Assembly: GCF_004307455.1 (NCBI RefSeq)
Contig: NZ_SEWX01000003.1
Span: 1-64,000 of the forward strand
Reading direction: 5' to 3'
DNA from: Aquirufa nivalisilvae
Lineage (GTDB): Bacteria; Bacteroidota; Bacteroidia; Cytophagales; Spirosomataceae
DNA length: 64,000 nt
Position 1 is the stretch's first letter. Each line of letters opens with the position of its first letter. Below the pieces are notes generated by a model. That model was not told the origin of the DNA and did not search any database. It saw only the letters and a program-made list of their open reading frames with translations. A program made the translations under genes and the position numbers. This document shows, piece after piece, positions 8,015 through 16,769 of this stretch.

Positions 8015-8022
8015 TAACTTTG
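8015..8022 (+). promoter_or_regulatory. -7 element for the GH63-like gene
   Basis: TAACTTTG matches TAnnTTTG and ends 32 bases before the ATG at 8055. It lies inside a possible 5' extension that would begin with TTG at 7983, so the shorter gene is preferred. Confidence 0.35.
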
Positions 8023-8054
8023 CGATTTGCATTTATTCATACAAATTAAAAGAT

Positions 8055-10694
8055 ATGTCGGAACTAGGAGCGGAGCGTGCACGATTAAAAACTCGGAATG
8101 ACAATAAAGGTTGGAAGAAGTGGGGGCCATATTTAACAGAAAGACAATGGGGTACAGTACGTGAGGATTATTCGGCTCATGGAAATGCTTGGGACTCCAT
8201 TACTCACGATATGGCGCGTTCCAAGGCTTATCGCTGGGGAGAGGAAGGCATTGGTGGAATTTCAGATAATAAGCAACATGTTTGCTTCGCTTTCTCTTTT
8301 TGGAATCATAAAGATCATATTTTAAAGGAGCGTTTTTTTGGTTTGACAGGTGGGGAATCTAACCACGGGGAAGATGTCAAGGAATTGTATTATTACGAGG
8401 ATTCTACCCCTACGCATTCCTACATGCGCATGAGCTATAAATACCCTCATCAAGCTTTTCCTTATCAAAAACTGATTGACGAAAGTAAAAAAAGGACTCG
8501 TTTGGAGCCTGAATATGAGTTGTTGGATACGGGTATTTTTGATCGAAATGAATATTTTGATATCAAAATGGAGTATGCCAAAGCAGATGAGCAAGATATA
8601 TTAATCAAAGTTACTGTTGAAAATAGGGCTAAAGTAGCGGCTCCCATTACGGTTTTGCCAACCATTTGGTATCGAAATACTTGGTGTTGGGGGTATGAAA
8701 ATTATAAATACAAGCCTTTATTAACTGGAGTGGGTCATTCATTTATTGAGGTTGATCATCGAGTGGTGGGTCGTTTTAAGCTATATGCAGAGAATGCTGA
8801 CGAGTTTTTGTTTTGTGATAACGAAACTAATTTCCGTCGCTTGCACGACTCCCCCAATTTGAGTCATTTTGTGAAAGACGGCATCAATGATTACATAGTT
8901 AATAAGGCTAAGAATTCGATTAATCCTAATAATATAGGAAGCAAGGCAGCTGTTCGTTTTTCGGCAAAAATTCCTGCAGGTGGTAAAAAAGTATTCCGCC
9001 TTCGATTAACTAACCAATCCATGCAGCATCCTTTTGAGGACTTTGATGCTGTTTATTCCACTAGGGTTGATGAAGCTAATGCATTTTATGATGACATGCA
9101 TGGCAATGTAAAGGAGGAAAAATTACGTGATATTCAACGTCAATCCTATGCAGGAATGCTATGGACGAAGCAATGGTATTACTATAATGTATTTGAATGG
9201 ATTAAAGGGGATCCGTCTATGCCACCACCACATCCGAGTAGGAAAGTGGGTAGAAATAGTACTTGGCGGCATATGTATGCAGCCAATATATTATCCATGC
9301 CAGATAAATGGGAGTATCCCTGGTTTGCGGCCTGGGATTTGGCGTTTCATACCTTGCCTTTAGCTAGGTTAGATCCAGATTTTGCAAAACGTCAGTTGGC
9401 GGTAATTCTACGTGAATATTACATGCATCCCAACGGGCAAATTCCAGCTTATGAATGGTCATTTTCGGATGTGAATCCTCCGGTACATGCTTGGGCGACT
9501 TGGAAAGTGTATGAGATAGATAAGCAGATGAATGGAGGGGTGGGTGATTTGACATTCTTAGAAAGAATTTTCCATAAACTTTTATTGAACTTCACTTGGT
9601 GGGTAAACCTGAAGGATGAGGGAGGGAATAATATTTTCGGAGGAGGCTTTTTGGGGATGGATAATATTGGTGTTTTTGACCGATCTGCCACTTTGCCTAC
9701 GGGAGGACATCTAGAGCAAGCTGACGGAACGGGTTGGATGGCCATGTACAGCTTGAATATGTTGCGCATTGCTTGTGAAATTTCCATTGAAAAGCCTGTG
9801 TATCAAGATATGGCTTCCAAGTTTTTTGAGCACTTTTTACATATTGCTGGAGCAATGCAGGCCATTGGTGGAGATAAATTGAATCTTTGGGATGAGGACG
9901 ACCAATTCTATTATGATATGTTGCATAAAGAAGATGGTAGTTTGATGTTGTTGAAGCTGCGCTCCATGGTGGGTTTAATTCCATTGTTTGCAGTGGAAGT
10001 ATTAACTTCAGAAATGTTGGAAAAACTGCCGCAGTTTAAAAGACGGGTAGAGTGGGTACTGAATAACCGACCGGATTTAGCCAATTTGATTTCTCGCTGG
10101 TATGAACCAGGTAAGGGAGAAAGTCGCTTGTTATCTATTTTGCGTGGTCATCGTATGAAAATGATCATGAAACGCATGTTTGATGAAACTGAGTTTTTAT
10201 CCGATTTTGGCATAAGAACTTTGTCTAAATACCATCAACAAAACCCTTACAAGTTTATTTACGATGGAGGAACCATTCAAGTGAATTATGATCCTGCGGA
10301 ATCAACGGGTGACATGTTTGGAGGTAATTCCAATTGGCGAGGACCTATTTGGTTTCCGATGAACTTCCTGATTATTGACTCTTTAAGGAAATTCTCGGAT
10401 TATTATGGAACGGACTATGAAGTAGAGTTTCCTACGAACTCAGGCGTGATGGTTAATATCAAAGATGCAGCAGAGGGAGTCTCTAAGCGTTTATTGGATT
10501 TATTTATTCCGAATAAAGAAGGCAGGATCCCGATGTATGGGAGCTATGAAAAGATGCAAGAGGATGAGAATTTTAGGGATTCCATGTTGTTTTTTGAGTA
10601 TTTCGATGGAGATACAGGAAAAGGTTTAGGGGCCAGTCATCAAACGGGCTGGACAGGTTTAATTTCAGAAATAATACATCAATTATATGGATAA
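8055..10694 (+). CDS. MGH1-like / GH63-family glycosidase
   Basis: An 879-residue cytoplasmic (no signal peptide) protein of the GH63 mannosylglycerate/glucosidase-like clan with an (alpha/alpha)6 barrel in the C-terminal half. Recognisable blocks are WGTVREDYSAHGNAWDS near the N-terminus, WFAAWDLAFHTLPLARLD, PAYEWSFSDVNPP and NWRGPIWFPMNFL. The family cleaves alpha-glucosyl or alpha-mannosyl linkages in small glycosides and compatible solutes; the substrate here is unknown. The ATG start gives MSELGAERARLKTRN, which matches how such proteins begin. The 3' end overlaps the RidA gene by 8 bases. Confidence 0.85.
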   Translation: MSELGAERARLKTRNDNKGWKKWGPYLTERQWGTVREDYSAHGNAWDSITHDMARSKAYRWGEEGIGGISDNKQHVCFAFSFWNHKDHILKERFFGLTGGESNHGEDVKELYYYEDSTPTHSYMRMSYKYPHQAFPYQKLIDESKKRTRLEPEYELLDTGIFDRNEYFDIKMEYAKADEQDILIKVTVENRAKVAAPITVLPTIWYRNTWCWGYENYKYKPLLTGVGHSFIEVDHRVVGRFKLYAENADEFLFCDNETNFRRLHDSPNLSHFVKDGINDYIVNKAKNSINPNNIGSKAAVRFSAKIPAGGKKVFRLRLTNQSMQHPFEDFDAVYSTRVDEANAFYDDMHGNVKEEKLRDIQRQSYAGMLWTKQWYYYNVFEWIKGDPSMPPPHPSRKVGRNSTWRHMYAANILSMPDKWEYPWFAAWDLAFHTLPLARLDPDFAKRQLAVILREYYMHPNGQIPAYEWSFSDVNPPVHAWATWKVYEIDKQMNGGVGDLTFLERIFHKLLLNFTWWVNLKDEGGNNIFGGGFLGMDNIGVFDRSATLPTGGHLEQADGTGWMAMYSLNMLRIACEISIEKPVYQDMASKFFEHFLHIAGAMQAIGGDKLNLWDEDDQFYYDMLHKEDGSLMLLKLRSMVGLIPLFAVEVLTSEMLEKLPQFKRRVEWVLNNRPDLANLISRWYEPGKGESRLLSILRGHRMKMIMKRMFDETEFLSDFGIRTLSKYHQQNPYKFIYDGGTIQVNYDPAESTGDMFGGNSNWRGPIWFPMNFLIIDSLRKFSDYYGTDYEVEFPTNSGVMVNIKDAAEGVSKRLLDLFIPNKEGRIPMYGSYEKMQEDENFRDSMLFFEYFDGDTGKGLGASHQTGWTGLISEIIHQLYG

Positions 10695-11160
10695 GCGTAC
10701 ACCAGAAGAAAATTTTGCTGCCTTGAATTTGGCATTACCACCAGCACCGAGTCCTTTAGGCGTTTATAAGCCAGGGCTTCAAATGGGAGAATTATATTAT
10801 GTTTCAGGTCATGGACCTGTGCAAACGAATGGTCAATTAATCATTGGTCGGATTGGAGATACCTTTACGATGGAGGAAGGGAAACAAGCTGCTCAACAGG
10901 TCGGCTTGACTATTTTGGCTACTTTAAAGGCTCAATTAGGTAGTTTGGACCGAGTGAAAAGGGTCGTAAAGGTGTTGGGTATGGTTAATTGTACTTCCGA
11001 TTTTGAACGCCATCCCTATATTATTAATGGTTGTAGTGAGTTGTTTGCTCAAGTTTGGGGCGAGGAAATGGGTATTGGGGTTCGTAGCGCAGTAGGAATG
11101 GGAACTTTACCAGATAATATTCCTGTTGAGATTGAGGCTTTGTTTGAATTACATCAATAA
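10687..11160 (+). CDS. RidA/YjgF-like family protein
   Basis: A 157-residue member of the YjgF/YER057c/UK114 (RidA) superfamily, in the longer subgroup with a VYKPGLQMGELYYVSGHGP opening and VRSAVGMGTLPDNIPVEIEALFEL ending rather than the classic enamine deaminase signature. RidA itself hydrolyses reactive enamine/imine intermediates; members of this subgroup often lack the key Arg, so activity is uncertain. It overlaps the glycosidase by 8 bases and is probably co-transcribed. Confidence 0.85.
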   Translation: MDKRTPEENFAALNLALPPAPSPLGVYKPGLQMGELYYVSGHGPVQTNGQLIIGRIGDTFTMEEGKQAAQQVGLTILATLKAQLGSLDRVKRVVKVLGMVNCTSDFERHPYIINGCSELFAQVWGEEMGIGVRSAVGMGTLPDNIPVEIEALFELHQ

Positions 11161-11180
11161 ACTGATATTAATTATCAGTT
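11160..11180 (+). terminator. hairpin at the end of the RidA gene
   Basis: AACTGATA-TTAAT-TATCAGTT, a perfect 8-bp stem starting at the stop codon, followed only by TTG. A weak terminator candidate. Confidence 0.35.
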
Positions 11181-11306
11181 TTGTCCGGGATGATATGGTT
11201 CAAAAAAGTTAGCTTTGAGCGCGCTGAGCTGTTGGATTTAACATTCACACACTTATACATATCTATACCCACCCATATTCACATCCACGTCCTTCCTCGT
11301 TCACAC

Positions 11307-11339
11307 AGATTTGTCAACTTTTCAAAAGTTGACAAATCT
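11307..11339. repeat. 33-bp palindrome, copy B
   Basis: Arms AGATTTGTCAACTTTT and AAAAGTTGACAAATCT around one C, perfect over 16 bp. It lies between the convergent RidA and nadA genes. The TGTCAA core sits at the same arm position as in copies A and C, and arm differences are mirrored on both sides. Confidence 0.75.
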
Positions 11340-11369
11340 CATCGACAAATCTCATCGACAAATCTCGTC
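11331..11369. repeat. three 13-bp tandem repeats
   Basis: GACAAATCTCATC occurs twice in a row and then as GACAAATCTCGTC. The first unit begins inside the right arm of the 33-bp palindrome, so part of that arm has been duplicated in tandem. Confidence 0.75.
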
Positions 11370-11425
11370 GGTAATTCTAAAAGTGAAGAACTAAGCGACA
11401 TGCACCAAGCACATTGTTTCATTTA

Positions 11426-12412
11426 CTACTTGGAAATTTCCAACATTGCTTTTAGTGCTTTATAGGCAGGAATTCGAATTTCTTCGCTCAAATGAATTTC
11501 AGGGAGTTCATAGTACAATGCATTGTACAGTTTTTCCAAGGTATTCATTTTCATATAAGGACATTCACTGCAAGCGCAGGAGTTTTGTTCATTGGCAGGG
11601 GCAGGAATCAAATGCTTATTTGGAACTGCCATTTTCATTTTATGTAAAATTCCAGCTTCAGTAGCCACAATGAAGGTTTGTCGATCTGACTTTTCTACAT
11701 AATTCAATAGGGCCGTTGTACTACCTACATAATCAGCCTCACGCAAAATCATCTCCTTGCATTCTGGATGGGCAATCAACATGGCATCAGGGAATTCAAC
11801 GCGTAATTGTTTCAATTTGTCCAACGAAATATCAATATGCACCATGCAAGCGCCTTCCCACAAAATGAGCTCTCTGCCCGTTTTATGAGCTACATACCTA
11901 CCTAAATTAGCATCAGGGGCAAATATGATTTCCTGTTCTTTTGGGATAGATTCCACCACTTGAACCGCATTGGAAGAGGTGCAAATGATGTCAGTCATGG
12001 CCTTGATCTCGGCTGAACAGTTGATGTAACTAACCACCACTGCATTAGGATGCTTGGCTTTTAACGCAGCAAATTCCTCAACAGGTACAGAATCAGCTAA
12101 AGAGCATCCCGCATTAAAATCGGGAACAACTACTTTTTTACTTGGGTTTAATATTTTGGCCGTTTCTCCCATGAAGTGTACGCCACAAAAAACGATTAAG
12201 TCGGCTGTTGTTTTTTCAGCAGCTTGTGACAATCCTAAACTGTCGCCCACAAAATCAGCTAGTTCTTGGATTTCTCCATCTACATAATAATGTGCTAAAA
12301 TCACTGCATTTTTTTCAGCCTTTAATTTTTTAATGGCTTCAATTAATTCAGTGCCCTTAGGTGCGGATCTACTGATATAACCTACTTCGGCTGCTTCTTC
12401 CGTTAAATTCAT
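11426..12412 (-). CDS. nadA: quinolinate synthase
   Basis: A 328-residue NadA, which condenses iminoaspartate with dihydroxyacetone phosphate to quinolinate in de novo NAD synthesis. The three [4Fe-4S] ligands can be placed: C132 in YINCSAEIK, C190 in GACMVH, and one of C280/C282/C285 in SCACSECPYMKM. HYYVDGEIQELADFVGDSL is the usual substrate-binding opening. It overlaps nadC by 4 bases and is translated after it. No nadB lies in this neighbourhood. Confidence 0.95.
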   Translation of the reverse strand: MNLTEEAAEVGYISRSAPKGTELIEAIKKLKAEKNAVILAHYYVDGEIQELADFVGDSLGLSQAAEKTTADLIVFCGVHFMGETAKILNPSKKVVVPDFNAGCSLADSVPVEEFAALKAKHPNAVVVSYINCSAEIKAMTDIICTSSNAVQVVESIPKEQEIIFAPDANLGRYVAHKTGRELILWEGACMVHIDISLDKLKQLRVEFPDAMLIAHPECKEMILREADYVGSTTALLNYVEKSDRQTFIVATEAGILHKMKMAVPNKHLIPAPANEQNSCACSECPYMKMNTLEKLYNALYYELPEIHLSEEIRIPAYKALKAMLEISK

Positions 12413-13269
12413 GCTTTTTTTGCTTTTAAGCTAAGATCTAAACTCTTGATTTGATGGGTTAATGCCCCCATGGATATATAATCGACACCTGTTTCACCAT
12501 AAGCTCGTAAGGTGCTTTCTGTAATTCCTCCAGAAGCTTCTGTAATGAATCTTCCGTTAATTTTTCGAATGGCATCTCGAAGACGATCTGGACTGAAATT
12601 GTCTAACATAATACGTTGAACACCCCCAATTTTCAAGACCTCATCTAATTCCGATTCATTTCTTACCTCTATTTCAATCGCTAATCCCAATTGATGGGAT
12701 TGGTTATAGTTTAATGCTTTTTCTAATGCTGATTTAATTCCACCGGCATAATCAACATGGTTATCTTTTATCAAGATCATGTCATATAGCGCAAAGCGGT
12801 GATTTACAGCACCACCTATTTTGCATGCCCATTTTTCAGCTATTCTAAAATTAGGCGTGGTTTTACGTGTATCCAATAATTGAGAACGAGTGCCTTCTAA
12901 TATATTCACCATACGTTTGGTGTAGGTCGCTATTCCCGACATTCTTTGCATGCAGTTTAATACCAAACGTTCTGCTTTTAAAATGGATTGGGCATTCCCA
13001 TGAACCTCTAATACGATTTGTCCATGTTGGATACTTGCTCCATCCGTCATGAAAGTTTGCACTTGCAAAGTTGGATCCACTTCTTCAAATATGTGCAAAG
13101 CCATCTCTACTCCGGCTAAAACACCTTCATCTTTGACAAGTAATTGCGCTTTTCCTTGGGCATCTTGATTCACTGTGGCCAGAGTTGTATAATCTCCAGG
13201 GCCAACATCCTCTTTCAAGGCAGCTTGAATAAAGGAATGAATGTGAATAGGATCCAGGTATGCCAACAT
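12409..13269 (-). CDS. nadC: nicotinate-nucleotide diphosphorylase (carboxylating)
   Basis: A quinolinate phosphoribosyltransferase of about 286 residues, using quinolinate and PRPP to make nicotinate mononucleotide. Signature blocks are EDVGPGDYTT, RMSGIATYT, DTRKTTPNFR, KIGGAVNHRF and LDNFSPD. I use the ATG at 13269; a GTG two codons upstream (13275) is an alternative. A TAAATTTG promoter element lies on the minus strand at 13289-13296. It is coupled with nadA by a 4-base overlap. Confidence 0.93.
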   Translation of the reverse strand: MLAYLDPIHIHSFIQAALKEDVGPGDYTTLATVNQDAQGKAQLLVKDEGVLAGVEMALHIFEEVDPTLQVQTFMTDGASIQHGQIVLEVHGNAQSILKAERLVLNCMQRMSGIATYTKRMVNILEGTRSQLLDTRKTTPNFRIAEKWACKIGGAVNHRFALYDMILIKDNHVDYAGGIKSALEKALNYNQSHQLGLAIEIEVRNESELDEVLKIGGVQRIMLDNFSPDRLRDAIRKINGRFITEASGGITESTLRAYGETGVDYISMGALTHQIKSLDLSLKAKKA

Positions 13270-13288
13270 GCTCACGGGTTTTGTTTGG

Positions 13289-13296
13289 CAAATTTA
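13289..13296 (-). promoter_or_regulatory. -7 element for nadC-nadA
   Basis: The minus strand reads TAAATTTG (TAnnTTTG), 20 bases before the nadC ATG. The implied leader is very short. Confidence 0.4.
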
Positions 13297-13345
13297 CAAA
13301 TTTTAATCTTATCCTACGGGAAATGGAATTGTAAAAAAAATATCC

Positions 13346-13353
13346 TATTTTTG
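13346..13353 (+). promoter_or_regulatory. -7 element for the small exported protein
   Basis: TATTTTTG matches TAnnTTTG and ends 9 bases before the ATG at 13363, implying an almost leaderless transcript. No matching -33 box is visible. Confidence 0.3.
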
Positions 13354-13362
13354 CTCCTCATC

Positions 13363-13716
13363 ATGCAAAAGAAGGTCAACTTTTTTCAATTGTTTTTATT
13401 CCTACCTGTCCTATTCTGGTTGGTAGCAAACCCTATTTCTCTGTTTTCAGCAGAAAAAAAGGTGGTGAAAACAGAGAAAAAAATTCCATCTAGCAAAAAG
13501 AATACTAGCCAAGAGACGATTGTAAAGGCGGAACAGCCTGTATATCAGGTGAGTAGTAATCTGCAATTGGATTTCCCCACTGATTGGAGCTTTCAGCAAA
13601 TTACGATTCCTAGTTTTCAGGAAACCTTACATGCTTTTAAATTACCCATTGCATTACCTCGTGCTCAAATTCTGAGCATTCTATTTACCCAATTTATTGC
13701 CACTCTGGCCCCTTGA
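13363..13716 (+). CDS. small exported hypothetical protein
   Basis: A 117-residue protein starting MQKKVNFFQLFLFLPVLFW, with an N-terminal hydrophobic segment (about 8-30) that is either a signal peptide or anchor, then a Lys/Ser/Thr-rich linker (about 32-55) and a short C-terminal part. A longer frame opens at 13144 but it would run through the nadC promoter and N-terminus, so I use 13363. I do not recognise the family. A hairpin terminator separates it from secDF. Confidence 0.6.
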   Translation: MQKKVNFFQLFLFLPVLFWLVANPISLFSAEKKVVKTEKKIPSSKKNTSQETIVKAEQPVYQVSSNLQLDFPTDWSFQQITIPSFQETLHAFKLPIALPRAQILSILFTQFIATLAP

Positions 13717-13717
13717 G

Positions 13718-13745
13718 AATTGTCTGATATTTTAGACAATTTTAT
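13718..13745 (+). terminator. terminator before secDF
   Basis: AATTGTCT-GATATTTT-AGACAATT (8-bp perfect stem) followed by TTATTCTTATTT, 2 bases after the stop of the small exported protein gene. Confidence 0.55.
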
Positions 13746-13776
13746 TCTTATTTCATTTCATTTTTAATTTACAATT

Positions 13777-16704
13777 ATGCGTTACAAAAGTGCCATTATA
13801 TGGCTGTCTACAATTATTTCAGCCCTATGTATCTTTTTCCTTTCCTTCACTTGGAAAGCGAATCAATTGCGTGATCAAGCCATATCATATGCGACTACCA
13901 AAGATGGTAAGTATGATCCTGCTAAGCGTTTACATTTTATTGACTCTCTTTGGAAGCAACCTGTGTATTTAGGTTATACTTTCCAAGAGGTAACTCAATA
14001 TGCTTTACAAAAAGGTCTTGACTTAGAAGGTGGTTTACATGCCGTATTAGAAGTTTCACCCGATGAAATTTTGCGTGCATTATCAGGAAAGAGTAATGAC
14101 CCAACTTTTGAGAAGGCTATTGCTGAGGCTACTAAGCAACAAGTGAATTCAACATTGCCTTTCAATGAGTTGTTCTATGCTGCTTTTGCTAAAATTGCTC
14201 CTAACCAAAAGTTAGCTTCGGTATTTGCTAATTCAGTGAACCGTGGGAAAATCAGCTCAACTTCATCTGATTCACAGGTTAAGAAGGTAATCAACGCTGA
14301 AATTGATGGAGCTGTAGATCGTGTTTATAAAATTATCCAAGCACGTATCGACAAATTTGGTGTAGCTAACCCTAACATTCAACGTTTACCAGGTTCAAAC
14401 CGTATTCAGGTAGAGCTTCCAGGTGTTGATAATCCAGAACGTGCTCGTAAATTATTGTCAGGAGCCGCTAAATTAGAGTTTATTGAGTGCTATGAATTGA
14501 ACGAATACGGTGCCGGCTTAAATGCCTTGGGTTCTTTATTGGAGCAAGAAACAAAAGCACCTGTAGCAAGTACTGCAGCACCTGCAGCAGCTACTAAGGA
14601 TACTTCAGCTAACGCTTTAGCATCTCAATTAACTTCTGCTCCTAAAGCAGATTCAGGAAAAGCCAAAGCTGATACAGCCGCTGGTAATGCTTTGACTAAA
14701 CTATTTGTTCAAATGGGTAATGGTGTTGGCGTGTATCGTAAGGATACAGCTCGTGTAAATGCCTTATTCCGTCGTCCTGAAGTAAAAGGATTCTTCCCTG
14801 CTAATTTAACATTTGCTTGGTCAGCTAAAGGTACACCTGCTACCAACGGAGATGAAATTTTGAGTTTAGAAGCCTTGAAAAAAGGAGAAGGTCAATCTGC
14901 TCCATTAGAAGGAGATGTAATTACTGATGCAGCTCAAGATTTTGATCAAACAGGTCGTGCAGAAGTAACAATGTCTATGAATGGAACAGGTGCACGTATA
15001 TGGAAAAACTTAACAGGTGCTAATGTGGGCCGTCGTATTGCCATTGTGTTAGATGGTTATGTATATTCAGCTCCAGTAATTAATGGAGAAATTCCAGGCG
15101 GTCGTTCTTCTATTTCAGGAAACTTTACTGTAGAGGAGGCAAAAGACTTAGCCAATGTGTTGAAAGCAGGTAAATTGCCAGCTCCAACACGTATCGTAGA
15201 AGATGCATTTATTGGACCATCATTGGGAAATGAAGCGATTGACCAAGGGTATTTATCCATGGCGCTAGGCTTGTTATTAGTGATTATCTTCATGGTAGGT
15301 TATTACGGTACTCCAGGTTGGATGGCCAACTTATCTTTATTCTTCAACTTATTCTTTATTGCTGGAGTTTTAGTTCAAATTCAAGCTTCTTTGACTTTAC
15401 CAGGTATTGCTGGGGTTGTATTAACCTTAGGTATGGCAGTCGATGCAAACGTATTGATCAACGAACGTATTCGTGAAGAATTGCATAAAGGCAAAGGGTT
15501 GTTAGAGGCCATTAACTTAGGATATGAAAAGGCATTAAGTGCGATTTTGGATGGTAACATTACCACTGTTTTAGTGGGTGTGATTTTGATTATTTTCGGT
15601 TCAGGTTCTGTTAAAGGATTTGGAGTAACACTTTGTATTGGTTTGGTGACTTCTGTATTTACGGCTGTTTACTTATCACACATCTTCATCGATTGGATGG
15701 CTAAACGTGCGATTAAGGCAGGTAAAGAAAAAGAAATGACTTTTGAGACCTTTATTTCTAGAGATCTTTTCAAAGGCATGAATTTTGATTTCATCGGAAA
15801 ACGTAAATATTCTTACTGGTTTTCTTGGGGCTTAATTACTGTTGGAGCTGTAGTCTTGTTTATGCAAGGTGGATTCAACCTAGGTGTCGACTTTAAAGGA
15901 GGTCGTTCTTATGTAGTGGAGTTCTCTAAGCCAGTAGAAGCAGGATTAGTGAAAGAAGCTCTAAAAGATGATTTCAATGGCGTAGGATCAGAAGTGAAGA
16001 CTTATAATGGTCAAACTAAATTGAAAGTAACGACTTCTTATTTGGTAGAAGATGAGTCTATCCAAGCGAATCATACTGTGAGAACTGCTTTGGAAAAAGG
16101 TTTGAAAGATTTTGCAGGTAGCAATCCTAAGATTTTGTCAGAATCTAAAGTAGGTGCTACAGTGGCGGATGATATCTTAACCCAATCCTTTGTGTCAATA
16201 TTCTACGCTTTGATTGCTATTTTTATTTACATCTTGATTCGTTTCCGCAAATGGCAATATTCATTGGGAGGTATTATTGCCTTATTACACGATACTTTAG
16301 TGGTATTAGGTATGGTGGGTATCGTTCGTTTGTTTGGATTTGAATTAGAAGTAGACCAAGTATTCATTGCAGCGATCTTGACGGTAATTGGTTATTCGAT
16401 CAATGATACCGTGGTAGTATTCGACCGTATTCGTGAGGAAATTGGTGTGAATCCAGATATGAACAATAAGCCATTGATGATTAAAACCATTAACGAGTCG
16501 ATTAACCATACGATGTCTCGTACGGTTATGACAGCCACAACCGTATTCTTAGTAGTAACAGTCTTGTTATTCTTTGGTGGTGATGTATTAAGAGGTTTCT
16601 CTTTCGCTATGTTTATAGGCGTTGTATTTGGTGCATATTCTTCTATATTTGTAGCTGCACCTATTGTAATCGACTTGGGTTCGTCGAAAAAAGAAAAGAA
16701 ATAA
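13777..16704 (+). CDS. secDF: protein translocase subunits SecD-SecF fusion
   Basis: A 975-residue natural fusion of SecD and SecF, as usual in Bacteroidota; it uses the proton gradient to help Sec-translocated proteins across the inner membrane. The SecD half begins with an N-terminal membrane segment and GLDLEGGLHAVLE (about residue 85) and ends with transmembrane helices 2-6 (about 490-650). The SecF half starts near 680 with GVDFKGGRSYVVEF and ends with five helices including SINDTVVVFDRIREE. Between about 257 and 310 a low-complexity Ala/Lys/Thr/Ser stretch interrupts the large periplasmic domain. A strong terminator follows. Confidence 0.96.
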   Translation: MRYKSAIIWLSTIISALCIFFLSFTWKANQLRDQAISYATTKDGKYDPAKRLHFIDSLWKQPVYLGYTFQEVTQYALQKGLDLEGGLHAVLEVSPDEILRALSGKSNDPTFEKAIAEATKQQVNSTLPFNELFYAAFAKIAPNQKLASVFANSVNRGKISSTSSDSQVKKVINAEIDGAVDRVYKIIQARIDKFGVANPNIQRLPGSNRIQVELPGVDNPERARKLLSGAAKLEFIECYELNEYGAGLNALGSLLEQETKAPVASTAAPAAATKDTSANALASQLTSAPKADSGKAKADTAAGNALTKLFVQMGNGVGVYRKDTARVNALFRRPEVKGFFPANLTFAWSAKGTPATNGDEILSLEALKKGEGQSAPLEGDVITDAAQDFDQTGRAEVTMSMNGTGARIWKNLTGANVGRRIAIVLDGYVYSAPVINGEIPGGRSSISGNFTVEEAKDLANVLKAGKLPAPTRIVEDAFIGPSLGNEAIDQGYLSMALGLLLVIIFMVGYYGTPGWMANLSLFFNLFFIAGVLVQIQASLTLPGIAGVVLTLGMAVDANVLINERIREELHKGKGLLEAINLGYEKALSAILDGNITTVLVGVILIIFGSGSVKGFGVTLCIGLVTSVFTAVYLSHIFIDWMAKRAIKAGKEKEMTFETFISRDLFKGMNFDFIGKRKYSYWFSWGLITVGAVVLFMQGGFNLGVDFKGGRSYVVEFSKPVEAGLVKEALKDDFNGVGSEVKTYNGQTKLKVTTSYLVEDESIQANHTVRTALEKGLKDFAGSNPKILSESKVGATVADDILTQSFVSIFYALIAIFIYILIRFRKWQYSLGGIIALLHDTLVVLGMVGIVRLFGFELEVDQVFIAAILTVIGYSINDTVVVFDRIREEIGVNPDMNNKPLMIKTINESINHTMSRTVMTATTVFLVVTVLLFFGGDVLRGFSFAMFIGVVFGAYSSIFVAAPIVIDLGSSKKEKK

Positions 16705-16713
16705 ATTCATTAG

Positions 16714-16741
16714 GCCGGTGCAAAAATTGCACCGGCTTTTT
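16714..16741 (+). terminator. secDF terminator
   Basis: GCCGGTGC-AAAAATT-GCACCGGC with TTTTT: a perfect 8-bp GC-rich stem, 10 bases after the secDF stop. Confidence 0.9.
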
Positions 16742-16769
16742 AATGATTTCCATTTAAAAATTTGATGCT

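Noticed and set aside
11181-11465. 94-codon plus-strand frame between the RidA and nadA genes
   Set aside because: It runs through the palindrome and tandem repeats and into nadA on the other strand; its composition is not protein-like.
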